Positions 10,473 through 22,382 of a DNA stretch of 64,000 nt are shown in pieces (the stretch's first letter is position 1; each line of letters begins with the position of its first letter). Under the pieces are notes generated by a model. It ran no database searches. It saw only the letters and a program-made list of their open reading frames with translations, and was not told where the DNA came from. The DNA is from Aphrocallistes beatrix (taxonomy: Eukaryota > Porifera > Hexactinellida > Sceptrulophora > Aphrocallistidae). The stretch is from contig OY725488.1 of NCBI GenBank assembly GCA_963281255.1, positions 4,921,925 to 4,985,924 of the forward strand, read 5' to 3'. The translations under genes and the position numbers were made by a program.

Positions 10473-10903
10473 CAGGGGTGCTCAAACTTTTAAATCTACG
10501 GGCCACTTTAAAAATTAGAATCCGCCTTACGGGCCACAAATCATAGATCGCCTCTGGCTTTAGTTTAATCAATTTTCAAGTTATACTATTTGACCTCATA
10601 TTGCATTAACAATGGATTCTACTTGTAAATTTAGGTTATTGACTTAAATTATAATCTTTTGAATGGATTCGAATCATTTGATGTCTCTTTTGAACTCAGC
10701 TTGTTTTCTAGCAAGTGGACAATAGTACTAAACCTAGATTAGGGGTATACAATGCACTGTTCATAGTAGAATAACATTGCAGAAAAATCTACCTAAACTA
10801 CGAAATTTAGCTAATGAGAGTGATGAAGCACGTCAATCTACTGTATATATATGAATAATGAAAACAAGCGAATTATCCGCGGGCCACCATTTGAGCACCC
10901 TTG
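10473..10903. mobile_element. hAT MITE
   Basis: Ends CAGGGGTGCTCAAACTTTT and ATTTGAGCACCCTTG are imperfect inverted repeats flanked by perfect 8-bp duplications CATAAAAT (10465-10472, 10904-10911). Repeated ACGGGCCAC / GCGGGCCACC blocks lie near both ends. Non-coding, 431 bp. Confidence 0.88.
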
Positions 10904-11144
10904 CATAAAATCATGTACTTTGCTGCAAGTATTTCTTAATTACTAATACATGAATTGATAATATGGTAGCGAGCGATGAATTCTAATCAATATATTATTG
11001 TATAACACATGACAATAATGGCAGCAACCTGCAACCAATGATTTGTATCTGAATTATTTACTTTTATCCTTAAGTATAAAAGGCACTAGTTTCTTCTAAG
11101 CTAAGAGAATTTCCAATTTCAGTATTTTAATTCTTGTGATAAAG

Positions 11145-13274
11145 ATGGATATTCGCAATTTATTTGGATCAACCTTTTCCAAATCAGCTACTTCTCGCTT
11201 AAGAGAATTCAGTAGTGATTCAGATACTGGAGAAGATTCAATAAGTGAATCACTCCCATCCAAGAGATCATGTGTAGTACCATCATCTGCCGACATATCA
11301 CGGAAATACAACAAGAACTGGGAAAAAGATTTTCCATGGCTAGAATATGATAGCAACTTCCAAGGTGCATTTTGCAAAATATACAGAAAGGCTGGAACTA
11401 GGGGACATTCTTCACAAGGAAGCGAGGTGTGTGGGTCACAAAGCCATTACAGAATTGGAAAAAGGCAGTTCAAAAGATGAAAACACATGCCAGCAGTGAA
11501 TCCCACTTGAGACAAGTTGAAGCAGAGCTGATAGCAACTACTGGACAAACAATTGTACATGAACTACAACGTCTTGGAGATTCTGAGAGAAGCAAGAACC
11601 GGAAAGCCACCAAAGCAGTTTTTCGCTGCACTCACTACATGTGCAAACAGCACATTCCTCATACTACTAACTTCAGCAAGGTGATTGATCTTATTGTTTC
11701 TTGTGGTGGGAAAGATCTGGAAGAATTTGTTCGTAAAGCACCAAAGAATGCATCTTACAATTCAACAGATGCGGTCATTGATTTTCTTGAAGCAATAGGA
11801 GTATGGGTTGAAGAATTCCAAGTTAGCCAGGTTAGCAATGCTCCATTTTTCAGCTTGATGGCTGAAGAGTGTCTCGATGTAGCTAATATTGAGGAGCTGT
11901 CTGTATACTGTCGATGGGTGGAAAATGGTATACCAGTAGAACATTTCATGGAAATATTCCAACTGAAGAAAACAGATACTCAATCGATCTATTCGGTGTT
12001 GCTTGACTGGCTGAAGAAGAAGGATTTGCAGTGCAAAAAGCCTGTGGGTATGGGCTTTGATGGAGCTGCAACATTTGCTAGAAAGAAATCGGGCGTGCAA
12101 GCACGTCTGAAGAAGCATGCACCTCATTCACTCTTCGTCCACTGTCATTGTCATTGCTTCAACTTGCTTTGTGTTCAATCCGCAAACTGCACTGAGGGAA
12201 TCAAGCACATGTATATTACACTCACTACATTGTGGAAATTTTTCAGGATTCGCCGAGAGATGCCAGCACCTGAAAGAGATACAAAAGGCACTAGACCTTC
12301 CTGAGCTGAAGATTGTCAAACCATCTGACACCAGGTGGTTCTCCCTTTAAAAATGTGTTTCAACTGTGAAGAAATGTTATGGGGCAATTGTGCTTGTACT
12401 TGAAAGTATTTATGAAGAATCCCACGAGCCGGAGGCACTTGGTATTTGCAAGATCTTATCCATATCCTCTACATTGTTCACCATATATCTCCTTGACTAC
12501 ATTCTCCCTGAGGTATCAAAGCTGAGTAAGAGTCTCCAAGCAGAGAATTTAGATTTGTCCATCATCTCAAGCCTTGTGGATGCTACCCTGCACACTTTGG
12601 AAGATGTACTCCACTCTGCAGCTAAGTGGGTGTTAGATTTGCAAGAAGTAAAAGAGGAGATGTATACAAATGCAGGCATCAGCTTCAACAGTGATGATGT
12701 AGCAGTATTTCAGGGCCGAGTAACAGTCATTTTACTTCAAATTGAAAGAAAATATCCAAAACCGCTTCACTTCACAAGATATTGTCACTTGTTTCAGTTT
12801 TTTTTATCCAAAGAAGACTCGAAATTCTTCAGAAAACTCTACGTGTGGAGAAGACCAAGTAAAATTGCTATTTGAGCATTATGGGTCTGAGTTTCCAGCT
12901 TAAACAGTTTTAGGGGATGAATTTATAATGCCAGCAGCCATCACTTCAAGTTCAGATCTACTCACAGAGTGGAAAACCTTTTGGCGATATATCACGAATC
13001 AACCAAGGGAAGACATCAAGGAACAGTTAAGGAGATATCTACTAGCTTCATGATGCATACGATGTTCCCAAACTTGAGCATCTTAGCTAATGTTTGCCTA
13101 ACCATTCCGGTTGGAAATGCTTCGGTTGAACGTTCATTTTCCCATATGAAAATGATAAAGTCCCGTCTGAGAAATCGACTTGGAGAAGCCAATCTTTCAT
13201 ATTTGATGAAAATTGCATTGGAATCGCCTGATACCTTGTCAGATGAAGATCTTGAACAGATAGTGAATGTTTGA
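11145..13274 (+). pseudogene. hAT transposase pseudogene (TTF zinc finger, hAT dimerisation domain)
   Basis: The chosen ATG at 11145 begins MDIRNLFGSTF. A TTF-type zinc-finger region follows (KDFPWLEYDSNFQGAFCK to ~11500), with one expected Cys replaced (CKIY). The DDE/RNase H-like body runs through GVWVEEF, FFSLMAEECLDVANIEELSV and VGMGFDGAATFA (12045-12080) to DTRWFSL. The C-terminal dimerisation domain reads FPNLSILANVCLTIPVGNAS, then VERSFSHMKMIKSRLRNRL, then LSYLMKIALESP (13065-13235). Breaks: frameshifts near 11425, 12215, 12850 and 13045, plus an in-frame TAA at 12348-12350. The order matches vertebrate ZNF862/ZMYM-like hAT relatives. No host-gene domestication is suggested, because the frame is lost. 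Confidence 0.85.
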
Positions 13275-13336
13275 ACTAGAAAGCCTAGAAGAATTGCTGT
13301 TTTATCCTCTTACCACTTTCATTAATTGATTATTAC

Positions 13337-13790
13337 CAAGGTTGCAACCGATTGAACCGAATATTAGTATCCATGAATGGTTCCAGAAAAGAATACGAAT
13401 ACTGATAATATTCGGTACTCTAACCGAATACGAATAGTGATAATATTCGGTACTCTAACCGAATACGAATAGTGATAATATTCGGGACTCTAACCGAATA
13501 CAAATATTCGGGTACTTCATAAATTCTAATACAGCGCAGCTGAAATAAAAAATCTTTAATAGAGGACTGTATATGTTGACCTATTTTACAGATAGTGACT
13601 GGATATGATAGGTAAATCAGTTAGAAAATAAATTATAACCAAGGTTGAAACCGATTGAACCGGATATAAATATTCATGAATATTCTCTAACCGAATGCGA
13701 ATACTGATATTCGGTTCCCAACCGAATATCAAATATTTGCCAAATAGTATTTGGTCTAACCGAATATTGAACTATTCGGTTGCAACCTTG
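13337..13790. mobile_element. hAT MITE carrying a minisatellite
   Basis: Ends CAAGGTTGCAACCGATTGAA and TATTCGGTTGCAACCTTG are inverted repeats flanked by 8-bp duplications ATTATTAC (13329-13336, 13791-13798). The interior has three ~38-bp units of ACGAATAGTGATAATATTCG type (13395-13505) and a second internal copy of the left end at ~13641. Confidence 0.85.
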
Positions 13791-13913
13791 ATTATTACTC
13801 ATTTCCTAATAATAAAAAATTTACCAGTGAAAATTGACCATAGCTCAGAGGGGGCGAAACCATTTTTAGGGGGGGGCAAAATGCCCCCCTCAAATCACCT
13901 AGAAAAAACTCTG

Positions 13914-14148
13914 TTCAATGTTATCAATATATGTCACTTTGTGTCACTTTTCGCTCCCAACACCATTAGACAGGATGACGAGTAGTGGCACAGTTTAATG
14001 AATCTTAACCTTGGAATTGAATAAATCAATAGAAGGCATCTAACCTGAGTAATTCGAAAGAGTAGAACATGAATTTAAAATCGAATTTACAATATCTGTA
14101 GCGTTTGTTATATTTCACTCAAGAATAATCCCAAACTATCTTTACTAC
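13914..14148. mobile_element. Tc1-like palindromic MITE, centre and second arm
   Basis: Matches the reverse complement of the complete MITE at 43066-43490, including the centre (TGTCACTTTGTGTCACTTTT, ATGACGAGTAGTGGCAC) and the arm (CTAACCTGAGTAATTCG). Partner of 10196-10376. Confidence 0.6.
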
Positions 14149-14352
14149 TAAAACTCGATTAATGTGTATGAATATATATATATATATATGTTGCAGTGTA
14201 AATGCGAAACTGGTGGATTCGCGAATACACTGAATAGCTAGTGGATTCACGAATACACTGAATAGTTGGTGGACTCGCGAAAACACCGGTGCAAATGCGA
14301 AACCTTTTTATCTTAACGGCGGTTAGCCAGTTAACCGGTTAACTGAATCCAG
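14149..14352 (+). repeat. Helitron-like 5' end joined to minisatellite repeat (copy 2)
   Basis: CTTTACTACTAAAACTCG and a TA run (to ~14188) are a Helitron-like 5' end. Then come GTGGATTCGCGAATACAC units and ACCTTTTTATCTTAACGG, the uninterrupted counterpart of the piggyBac-like insertion site at 3012-3390. It ends CCAGCCTTG. Confidence 0.5.
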
Positions 14353-14828
14353 CCTTGCTCAAGGAAGCAACATTCCATTTATACTAATGGTTGCTATGAT
14401 GTGCAAATGTAAATTTTATGTATAAATATTCATTTAAGTTAATATAGGCATTTGTTGCTGCTATTATGTTTACTAATTAAAAAATATTCCGACAATGTTT
14501 CTAAGAAATCTTAAAACATACATGAATTAAGCATTAGAGCTGGTATCAAGTAAAAGTTTAGCAATATAATCAATACTTCTGGAATCTTCGCTGTTTTAAT
14601 AACCACTGTAACCTCGTTGATGTCCATACTCTCCACATTTTTTTATATTTAATACACATGAAACCTTTCATTGATGACCGGATCGCCTGCTACATACATT
14701 CTTTTGAAAATCTTCATAACTTCAGAATGGAAATCTGAGTTTCGTGATAGATACTCACTGTGTTCTTGCTCTAAATCTGTATCCGAATTTTTTAAACCAC
14801 AATGGTAATTCAGTTCAATGAAATGATT
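14353..14828. other. No gene recognised
   Basis: AT-rich, no frame or repeat recognised. Confidence 0.5.
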
Positions 14829-15590
14829 AGTGGTGGCTCATAAGTTCTGATACAAGTTTCATTATGTATAAAATGATTTATACTCAAACTATCTTGGTTA
14901 TTATGATCTTTAGAGAATGTAATTCGAATATTCTCAATGATTTTAATAGATTTATCGAGTCCAAGACCTGTAACTGTGTTTTGTATGGTGAGTTTTATGG
15001 GGGAAAAATGTGTCCTGGCACGCTGCGCAATTCGAGAATCAAGGTCTCAACTTCTGTAAAAATGTCTTCGATGTCCTATGGCGATTTAGCACCAGATTTC
15101 ATTCATCATGGAAATATTTCATAAACCCATTGAATTCATTATCAGAAACGAGAGAAAGTTATTATTTCACGAGATCAAATTAGGTACATTTTGCAAAATC
15201 ACCCAAAATTGACTTTTTTTAACATCACCAAAAATCTGATCCGAATGGTTCTCAATATGTGCTGATATAAACATCCTATATTTCTACAAATTTAGAGTGT
15301 TCGAGGGAAATGTGAGAGCCAATTTTTGTAGAATTTGAAGACTCTAGAAAGATCATTTGAAAAGCAGTGGGACCTGATACTGGATTTTCGCTGCGTGCCA
15401 GGACACATTTTTCCCCCATAAAAATAACCATACAAAACACAGTTCAGGTCTTAGACTGGAAAAGTCTTCTAAAATCATTGAGAATATTCGATTTAGAATC
15501 TCTAAAGACCATAATAGCTAAGATTGTTTGAGTACGTATAAGAAATTTTATACTTAATGAAGCTTGTCACATAACTTATGAGCCACCCTG
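14829..15590. mobile_element. Long-inverted-repeat MITE (family C, copy 2)
   Basis: The right end GAGCCACCCTG is followed by TA at 15591. The left end is GTGGTGGCTCATAAG. The arms include GAGAATGTAATTCGAATATT and GTGTCCTGGCACGC with their complements. Non-coding. Confidence 0.65.
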
Positions 15591-16154
15591 TATGAGCTAA
15601 AAATTTGAGCTGTGTTATTGGTATCCAATGTTAATGCTCTTATAGAAATAAGTAGATAGCCTGACATAAATCTGTAAAAGACCGATGTTTATCTTCTGAG
15701 AGCAATTAGTGATATGAAGTCAAGCAGAAAAATTACTATGCAATAATTGCAGATTTTAATAGGCTTGTTAAAGAACCAAAGAAAATGCATTGCCACTACT
15801 AGTATTTCCAATTCCTCCTACCTGGTCAAATTGAATATTCGTAACTCCCTTAGTGAGTTGTGTAATTAGTGTATGACTTGTCAAGACATCTTTGTAATCA
15901 CTCCAATTTCGTCTATCTGGTGACCGGTAAAGTTTCTTTAAGAACCAATCAAAGCGACGTGAATGCGAATTTCAAGGTGCAACAGGAAGAACATCAATTG
16001 AACTTGCTCGTTCTTGAGTTATTTCCATCTCTTAGCTTAGAAGAATGTGTTGTAAGTTCCTTTCAATAATTTGTAGCTTTACAATCATGTACTTGTATTT
16101 GATAGTTTGTACTGTACTACAATTGAGAAGAAATTCTGCAACGACAACTTCAGA
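15591..16154. other. No gene recognised
   Basis: AT-rich. Two short plus-strand frames (15869-16069, 16045-16305) have no motif. Confidence 0.45.
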
Positions 16155-16550
16155 ATACACTACCCGGACAAAAGTATTTGTTATTTCATTATTTCACATG
16201 CATATTATACTAAATGGGTTTATTCATAAAGATCAAAACTCCTCAACGGTAAGTGATACAGTTAATCAGATTCGAAATCTGCGCATTCGAATTGTTATAA
16301 TATAATATTTCTAATCAATAATTAATTCACAATGTTTTCAAATTATGAATCACTCTCACTTTGTGCTACATATGTCCCTATTTTCCACTATACATGATGA
16401 TGACAAATTACTTTTTGTGTCACAGGTTGGAAATTTACTGATTGGGTTGAGCAAATTATTAGTAATCTTCAAATATTACCAATTCGAATGTATAGATTTC
16501 GAATCTTAAATCAGACTCTTGGTATCTATTAGAGTTTGAATACATTTCTC
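16155..16550. mobile_element. Tc1-like palindromic MITE, interrupted on the right
   Basis: The left end CACTACCCGGACAAAAG follows TA, and both arms carry CATTCGAATTG / CAATTCGAATG blocks (16286 and 16472). The right arm stops where the next MITE begins at 16551. Confidence 0.55.
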
Positions 16551-18096
16551 CATAGCCTACTCTAATAATGCCTCACAGTAAAATAACCAAGGATGCGTTA
16601 ATAGCCGAATGGATTAATACACGATTAGCCTAAAATCGTTAACCATGTAGGTTAGGCATTAAGAATGTACTACCAGCATATATAAACATGGCATCAAAGT
16701 ACATACATCCGTTGTCAAAATTTCGGTTAGTCATCATATCATTGCGCAACTGGTCATTTTAAGCACGATTTTGAAAATTTTCTAAGCTGTTTTAAGCCTA
16801 CTTCTAAATTTTATTAAGGTAGAATTTTTGTATAGAGCTAAGATTAATACGAGTTGGTTTGAAAAATTTAGAATTTTTCAATGGAATGTTGTTACATTCC
16901 TACGTTGCTATAGTAAAGCATTTTGATCAGTTTGAGCCATATCCTGCAAACTGTAAGAACTACGTAGGTCTTCAAATTTGATCGTATTTGATAGGCAATT
17001 TGCTACTTCCTATTAGATAATAATACAATTTGAACTTCTAAATTAACAGACTATAGAGTTATGCGACAATTTATTGTTTTGGTCACATTCTTAAAATCAA
17101 CCCATTACTCAAAACTCGTTGAATTTAGAAGTTGTATTATCACCTAATACACTGCCTGGCCATAAGTATTCGAACACTATATTGCTTTGCATCATAAATA
17201 GTACTAAAGTGTGTCTGCCCATGGAGGTCAATTCATCAAACCACGACAGTTACTGAAGATCTAACATCAAATTCGAAATCTTCACACTCGAATTACTCGG
17301 TTTAGAAGCTTTCCATATATTAATCCTTTCTAAAGCGCAATTCCTACCAACGGTGTCACCCTGTACAACTTTCCACTTGCCATTACCATCGTATAAAATA
17401 AGTCCAAGTGGATCAAGATAGCACAAACGATATAAATTTACTCTGAGGCATAATTTATTAATAGAAAACTTCTAAACAGAGTAATTTCAGTGTGTAGATA
17501 TCAAATTTGATATCAGATTTTCAGTGATTGTCGTTTGAATGAATTGGCCTCCATGAGTAGACCCATTTTAGTATTATTTATGATGTAAATCAATAAGGTG
17601 TTCGAATACTTATGGCCAGGCAGTGTAGGAAGTAGTCCATTGCCTATCAAATACGATCAAATTTGAAGCTCTAGTCATTACAGTTTGCACGAAATGGCCT
17701 AAACTTACCAAAATACTTTACCATAGCAACGCAGGAATGTAACAACATTCCATTGAAAAATTCTAAAGTTTTAAAATCAGCTCGTACTAATCTTGGATCT
17801 ACGTCCACAAAAATCACACCTTAATACCATTTAGAAATAGGGTTAAAACAGCTTAGAAAATCGCTAAAATCGTCCTTAGAATGACCTGTTGCGCAATGAT
17901 ATGATGACTAATCGAAATTTTTCCAACGGATATATGTACTTTGATACCATGTTTAGATATGCTGGTAATACATTCTTAATGCCTATTCCGCATGGTTAAC
18001 GATTTTAGGCTAATCATTATTAATCCATTCAGCTACTACTTCATCCCTAGTCCATAATTTTCATTCTACTGTGAGGCATTATTAGAGTAGGCTATG
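16551..18096. mobile_element. Palindromic MITE with 7-bp target duplication (family B, copy 1)
   Basis: Ends CATAGCCTACTCTAATAATG and CATTATTAGAGTAGGCTATG are inverted repeats, and the arms match over ~450 bp. Flanks ATTTCTC and ATTTCCC (one mismatch) look like a 7-bp target duplication. A Tc1-like MITE is nested at 17150-17625. Other copies: 37300-38198 (complete) and 48003-48115 (partial). Possibly a non-autonomous relative of the element at 26913-29005, which also starts CATAGC and has a 7-bp duplication. Confidence 0.7.
17150..17625. mobile_element. Tc1-like MITE nested in family B
   Basis: Ends CACTGCCTGGCCATAAGTAT and its complement (ending GGCCAGGCAGTG) are flanked by TA (17148-17149, 17626-17627). 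It splits the right arm of the surrounding palindrome, so it is younger. No coding region. Confidence 0.85.
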
Positions 18097-18224
18097 ATTT
18101 CCCTTAAATGCCGGTGAATTGTATCCTTAAACACTGGATTACCCATAGCAGTAATCCTGTGTGCCAAAGATCGTGTTTGTTTGCCGTCATTTCCTAGAGA
18201 TTTGCTATCGTAATTTTAGATGCT
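18097..18224. other. No gene recognised
   Basis: Short AT-rich spacer between a MITE and a satellite block. Confidence 0.4.
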
Positions 18225-18480
18225 CTCGAAAGTAATTTTTCTAATTTGTTTACTTTAAGTATCTATTGTAAAAGAAAAGTAATCAAATTTATTATATAAT
18301 TTACTCGGAAATATGATATTCGAAATCTATACCCCTGAAAATCCCATGGCAACCGTTGAAAGCAAGTTTCTAGCTCATTTTTGACATTTGTTTACTTTAT
18401 GTACTTGTATCTATTGTAAACAAAAGTAAACAAATAATTTATCATATAAACTTGAAAATATTTTATATGGAATAAATAGA
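18225..18480. repeat. ~141-bp dispersed satellite, about two units
   Basis: Same unit as at 5140-5450: GTTTACTTTA, GTAAACAAATAATTTATCAT, ATTCGAAATCTA and CCATGGCAACCGTTG-type blocks. Confidence 0.6.
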
Positions 18481-18563
18481 GAGTGAATCGAATTATAAAA
18501 GTTGATAATTGATTGGTTCTCACATGAACCAATGAATTTCAATCACAAATTGTCCTTTGATTG
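18481..18563 (+). repeat. Left half of the repeat split by the MULE
   Basis: This stretch (ATTGGTTCTCACATGAACC, then AATGAATTTCAATCA) matches the first half of an uninterrupted repeat at 41125-41300. The second half resumes at 26347. Its last 11 bases, TCCTTTGATTG (18553-18563), are repeated at 26347-26357. Confidence 0.75.
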
Positions 18564-18917
18564 GGATACAGACAATTCGTGACATTACAATTCTTGACAT
18601 TACAATTCGTGACATTACAATTCGTGACATACAATTTGTGACATTACAATTCGTGACATTACAATTCGTGACATTACAATTCGTGACATACAATTTGTGA
18701 TATTACAATTCGTGACATTACATTCGTGACTTGCAATTCGTGACATAAAATGCGTGACATTACAATTCGTGACACTGACAATTCGTGACATTACAATTCG
18801 TGACACTGACAATTCGTGACATTACAATTCGTGACACTGACAATTCGTGACATTACAATTCGTGACATTACATTCGTGACATTACAATTCATAACATACA
18901 GTTCGTGACATTATCAT
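18564..18917. repeat. Left minisatellite terminal repeat of the MULE
   Basis: About 23 units of ACATTACAATTCGTG (15 bp) and the variant ACACTGACAATTCGTG (16 bp), with a few degenerate ones near the inner end. It is about four times longer than the right array (26264-26346), so the arrays expand or contract independently. Confidence 0.85.
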
Positions 18918-20971
18918 TCTTGATGCAATAGTTTCTCTTTAATTGCTCTCACATTGGTGAATTTGATGCATGAAACTTTTCTCCATAATCGTCGGCTCCT
19001 AGTTGTCCGTTATATATTAAACTTTCCTATCTGTCCATATATACTGATCCTTATTTACAATAATTATATTTCCTAAAACATAGTTTGTATATTAGAATTC
19101 GTACTGTCTAATTCTTTAATGAAGTGAACTGAGTTTAAAGTTAGCATTTCAATTGCCTTGTGGTCAAATATTATATGCGATTCTTCCGAACTTGTTTGAA
19201 CGAAGTTAGATTGGAGTGGGAATATAATTGAATCACATTCCAAGTACACTGCGGTTTTGATCACTGTAGAATAGATTTGTGTGGTAATTACTCGTAATGG
19301 GAATGCGCATTCCATTGGCACTTCAATTTACATCCTGATGCACGTGATTATGCGGTGGTTGAGTTACAAACCTCAAATTCACATCGTTCAGGATAAACCA
19401 TGATCTAACCAAACGAATTTACAGTATTTATTGGAGAATGCAGTCACTTCTGAGTATTTTAGTTAGATTTATTTAGTTATTAGATAGTTCTACTAGTTAT
19501 TAGGTAAGTAGGTAGGGTGATACATATAATTACTACTTTATTGAGAGGTATTTGAAGAATTTAATTAGGTATTTTGTGCATATTAAATAATTTAATATAT
19601 ATTACTCTATAAACACATTGGACCACCATCAATTAAAGGGAATCTAAATGATCTAAATCCCTGACTTTTGGTGCAGTCCCTATAGGGAGATGCCCTCATG
19701 ATATGGACGTTGTTCCAAGATCTCAATGACTATTATAAGTTATTCACCATAGATAATCCAAATTCCGGAATTTTTATCTACGCATAATAAGGATATAATA
19801 TGCATACTTTCAGTGAGATATTAACCAAGTGATTATCAGGAACGTCCTTTAAGCGTATGATTCTGTGTGAGAATATGTTGAGGAGCAGGGACATAGCCAG
19901 TGAATCCGATCCGGGCCTGCAGCAGCCTAAAAGGACAAATATACAGGCCCTGGCAGGCATTTGGCTATGCCCTATTTGAGGAGCGCAAATATTTAGAATA
20001 TTCCCCGATTTCCACCATACCATATCGATATAATACGGTCTAGGCGGAAATTTAAGGAATTGAAATTAGGACCTTATCTCTGGAGAGCTGTATAATACCC
20101 TGAATTATTAACCTAATATATATTGTACATGTTTATCTAAATTTCAGAGGTGCTACACTTTCGATCTGTCGGACAGAAATTATCATCATTTCCAAATAAA
20201 ATTAATCATAATCTTTCGAACCTGAAAATTCAATAGCTTTTATTCTTTGAGTATGCTTCATGCAATAGTTTTGAAATTTGTTGCATGAACCATGCTCAAT
20301 GAAGCTCCCAAATATTTTAATACAACATTGCAGAATTTCAAATTCCTAAAAGTGGAATTTTCAATATCTTCTAAATTATAGATTTGGATATTGATATTTA
20401 GAAACATATATCGAGAAACATATGTAGTACAGCTTCTGTTAGATTGTAAAGTAAGCATTATTAAGGCGCAGTGATATTCATTTTTATAGGTGATCATGAG
20501 TCATTAGCTAAGTAAGTTCGAAATTTATGTTTTAACCTCTGACCAGGATCATCGTTTTTCAAATTGAGAGGGTTTCCCCTCTCAATTTTTGATGGTTCTT
20601 TTCCCATTAATACCGTTTTTTCAATGCACTTTTATATATTCAATTTTACCAAAAAAATGTTAAAAAGTTGGCAAAATATTTACTAGTACTGTAGGAAGTG
20701 TATTTGTTTGGTTCTATAGAAATTTACTGAAAAGGGTCACTTTCCTTATTTTTTTCGAAAATGTATCTCAAAAGGTGTTAAAATAAATAAATTTTGACAG
20801 TAATCTGTGATCATTCTAAGACTGCTGGAATTTTTAAGGGAATACTTTAAAACGAAAATTTGAGTTATAAATTCGCTGGTTTTGACCGCATTTCAGAGAA
20901 ATTGCTAGGGATTAACTAGCATTGAGGCAGAGGAGGTATTTGCCTCCTCGCTTTTTTGGTGTGCTACATTA
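18918..20971. other. MULE interior without recognised gene
   Basis: About 2 kb between the left terminal array and the next MITE. Short frames at 19073-19321, 19778-20023 and 20258-20497 (minus) show no known motif. Two small hairpins occur: GAGAGGGTTTCCCCTCTC (~20563-20581) and GAGGAGGTATTTGCCTCCTC (~20930-20950). Captured host sequence is possible but unsupported. Confidence 0.4.
19886..19975. mobile_element. 90-bp hAT-type MITE
   Basis: Ends CAGGGACATAGCCA and TGGCTATGCCCTAT are inverted repeats with perfect 8-bp flanking duplications TTGAGGAG (19878-19885, 19976-19983). Unusually small. Confidence 0.75.
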
Positions 20972-21741
20972 CAGGGTGACAATTAAGTTCTGTCCCAAGC
21001 TTCATTAGGTATAATATTTCTTATACTCGAACGATCTTAGTCATTATGGTCATTAGAGATTGTAATTCGAATATTTTAAATGATTTTAAAAGATTTTTCG
21101 ATTCTAAGACTTAGAAATGTGTTTTGTATGGCGAGTTTTGAGAAAAAAAAATGTGTCCTGATACGCAGCGAAAATCGCGAATCAGGGCCCACTGCTTTTC
21201 AAGTTATCTTCCCAGAGTCTTCAAATTCTAGGAAAAATTAGCTCACACATTTTCCTCGGACACTCTAAATTTGTAGAAATATAGGATGTTCAGATCAGTG
21301 CATCTTGAGGACCAATTGAATCAGATTTTTTTGTGATGTGAAAAAAAGTGCCATTTTGGGGAATTTTGCAAAATGTACTTAATTTGAACTGCGAATGAAC
21401 AACGTTTTCTCGTTTCTGATAATGAATTCAGTGGATTTGTGATATATTTCTATGGCGAATGAAAGGTATTTGGTGATAAATCGGCATGGAACATCGATTA
21501 TGAAGACATTTTACAGAAGAAGTGGGGCCTGATTCGCGTTTTCCGCTGCGTATCAGGACACATTTTTTTTCTCAAAACTCGCCATACAAAACACATTTCT
21601 AAGTCTTAGAATCGAAAAATCTTTTAAAATCATTGAAAATATTCGAATTACAATCTCTAATGACCATAATGACTAAGATCGTTTGAGTATAAGAAATTTT
21701 ATACCTATTGAAGCTTGGGACAGAACTTAATTGTCACCCTG
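20972..21741. mobile_element. Long-inverted-repeat MITE (family C, best copy)
   Basis: Ends CAGGGTGACAATTAAGTTCT and its complement are flanked by TA (20970-20971, 21742-21743). Arms of ~215 bp are nearly perfect and surround a ~330-bp centre with no coding signal. The CAGGGTG start is shared with the Tc1 element at 961-2293, so a Tc1/mariner transposase probably moved it. Confidence 0.85.
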
Positions 21742-21847
21742 TAGAACAATAAATGCGGCAGCTACCTCCTTGAATCAGAATTCCATTTAACTTACAAAGC
21801 GTGATAATAAGACTAGTTGTTTGTATATACGTAGTTTCAATACATTA

Positions 21848-22382
21848 TCCTTACTATTAAAACTCGATGATTGTATATATATATATCTGTAACGAATTGA
21901 TTGAAGAAACTGCCGGGCGCAGAAGGCTGAAATTTGACATGTGGGAGTCTTTTGGCTATGGCTCCAGTAAGTTCTGAGTTCAGAGCAAAATGTCGACTCA
22001 TCATGGAATTATGACGTCATTGTCACATTTTTAAAAGTTAAGCAACACAGTTATTCGGGCATAACTCAGCCATTATAGGAGATAGAAGGCTGAAATTTTA
22101 ATAGAATCTGTATACTAACATACCTCACATATGATGCGACTTTCATCAAAAAATGATGACTCATCACTTTGTTATGACGTCATCATTACGCATCAAAAAT
22201 TTTAAAATTGACAAATTTGGTGATTTTTCGAGTGATATCGATTAGCACAGTAGAACAGACATATTTAGAGATGTTATCTCCCTTATAATTAACCAATGTG
22301 ACTCCAGGCGACCGAAGGGAGCCTCCGGCGGACACTATGTGTCTGCCAGCCGCGCAGCGCAAGCAAGCGCGAAGCGCGCTTG
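21848..22382 (+). mobile_element. Helitron-like copy D, complete
   Basis: Starts TCCTTACTATTAAAACTCG after host A (21847) and ends in an 8-bp stem CAAGCGCG-AAG-CGCGCTTG (22364-22382). The terminal CTTG compares with the CTRR end of Helitrons. Length 535 bp. It is followed without any spacer by copy E. It contains TGACGTCA twice and ATGACTCATC once. No open frame of note. Confidence 0.8.

Larger units (their letters stand above)
10377..13913 (+). mobile_element. 3.5-kb hAT transposon, inactive
   Basis: The left end CAGGGATTTTTAGGAGAATG is followed by a G-run. The right end is the complement of CAGAGTTTTTTCTAGGTGAT, also next to a G-run (13851-13893). The two are imperfect inverted repeats of the hAT CAGxG type. 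The block interrupts the MITE whose arms lie at 10196-10376 and 13914-14148. A clean 8-bp target duplication is not visible (only TTCAA is shared). It encloses the transposase pseudogene and two later hAT MITEs. Confidence 0.6.

Noticed and set aside
18615-18812. Open minus-strand frame of repeated SRIVM-like residues
   Set aside because: It is only the translation of the MULE's 15-bp minisatellite units.
18564-18917. CRISPR-like regular repeat array
   Set aside because: Units abut without spacers, the unit is 15-16 bp, and the DNA is eukaryotic.
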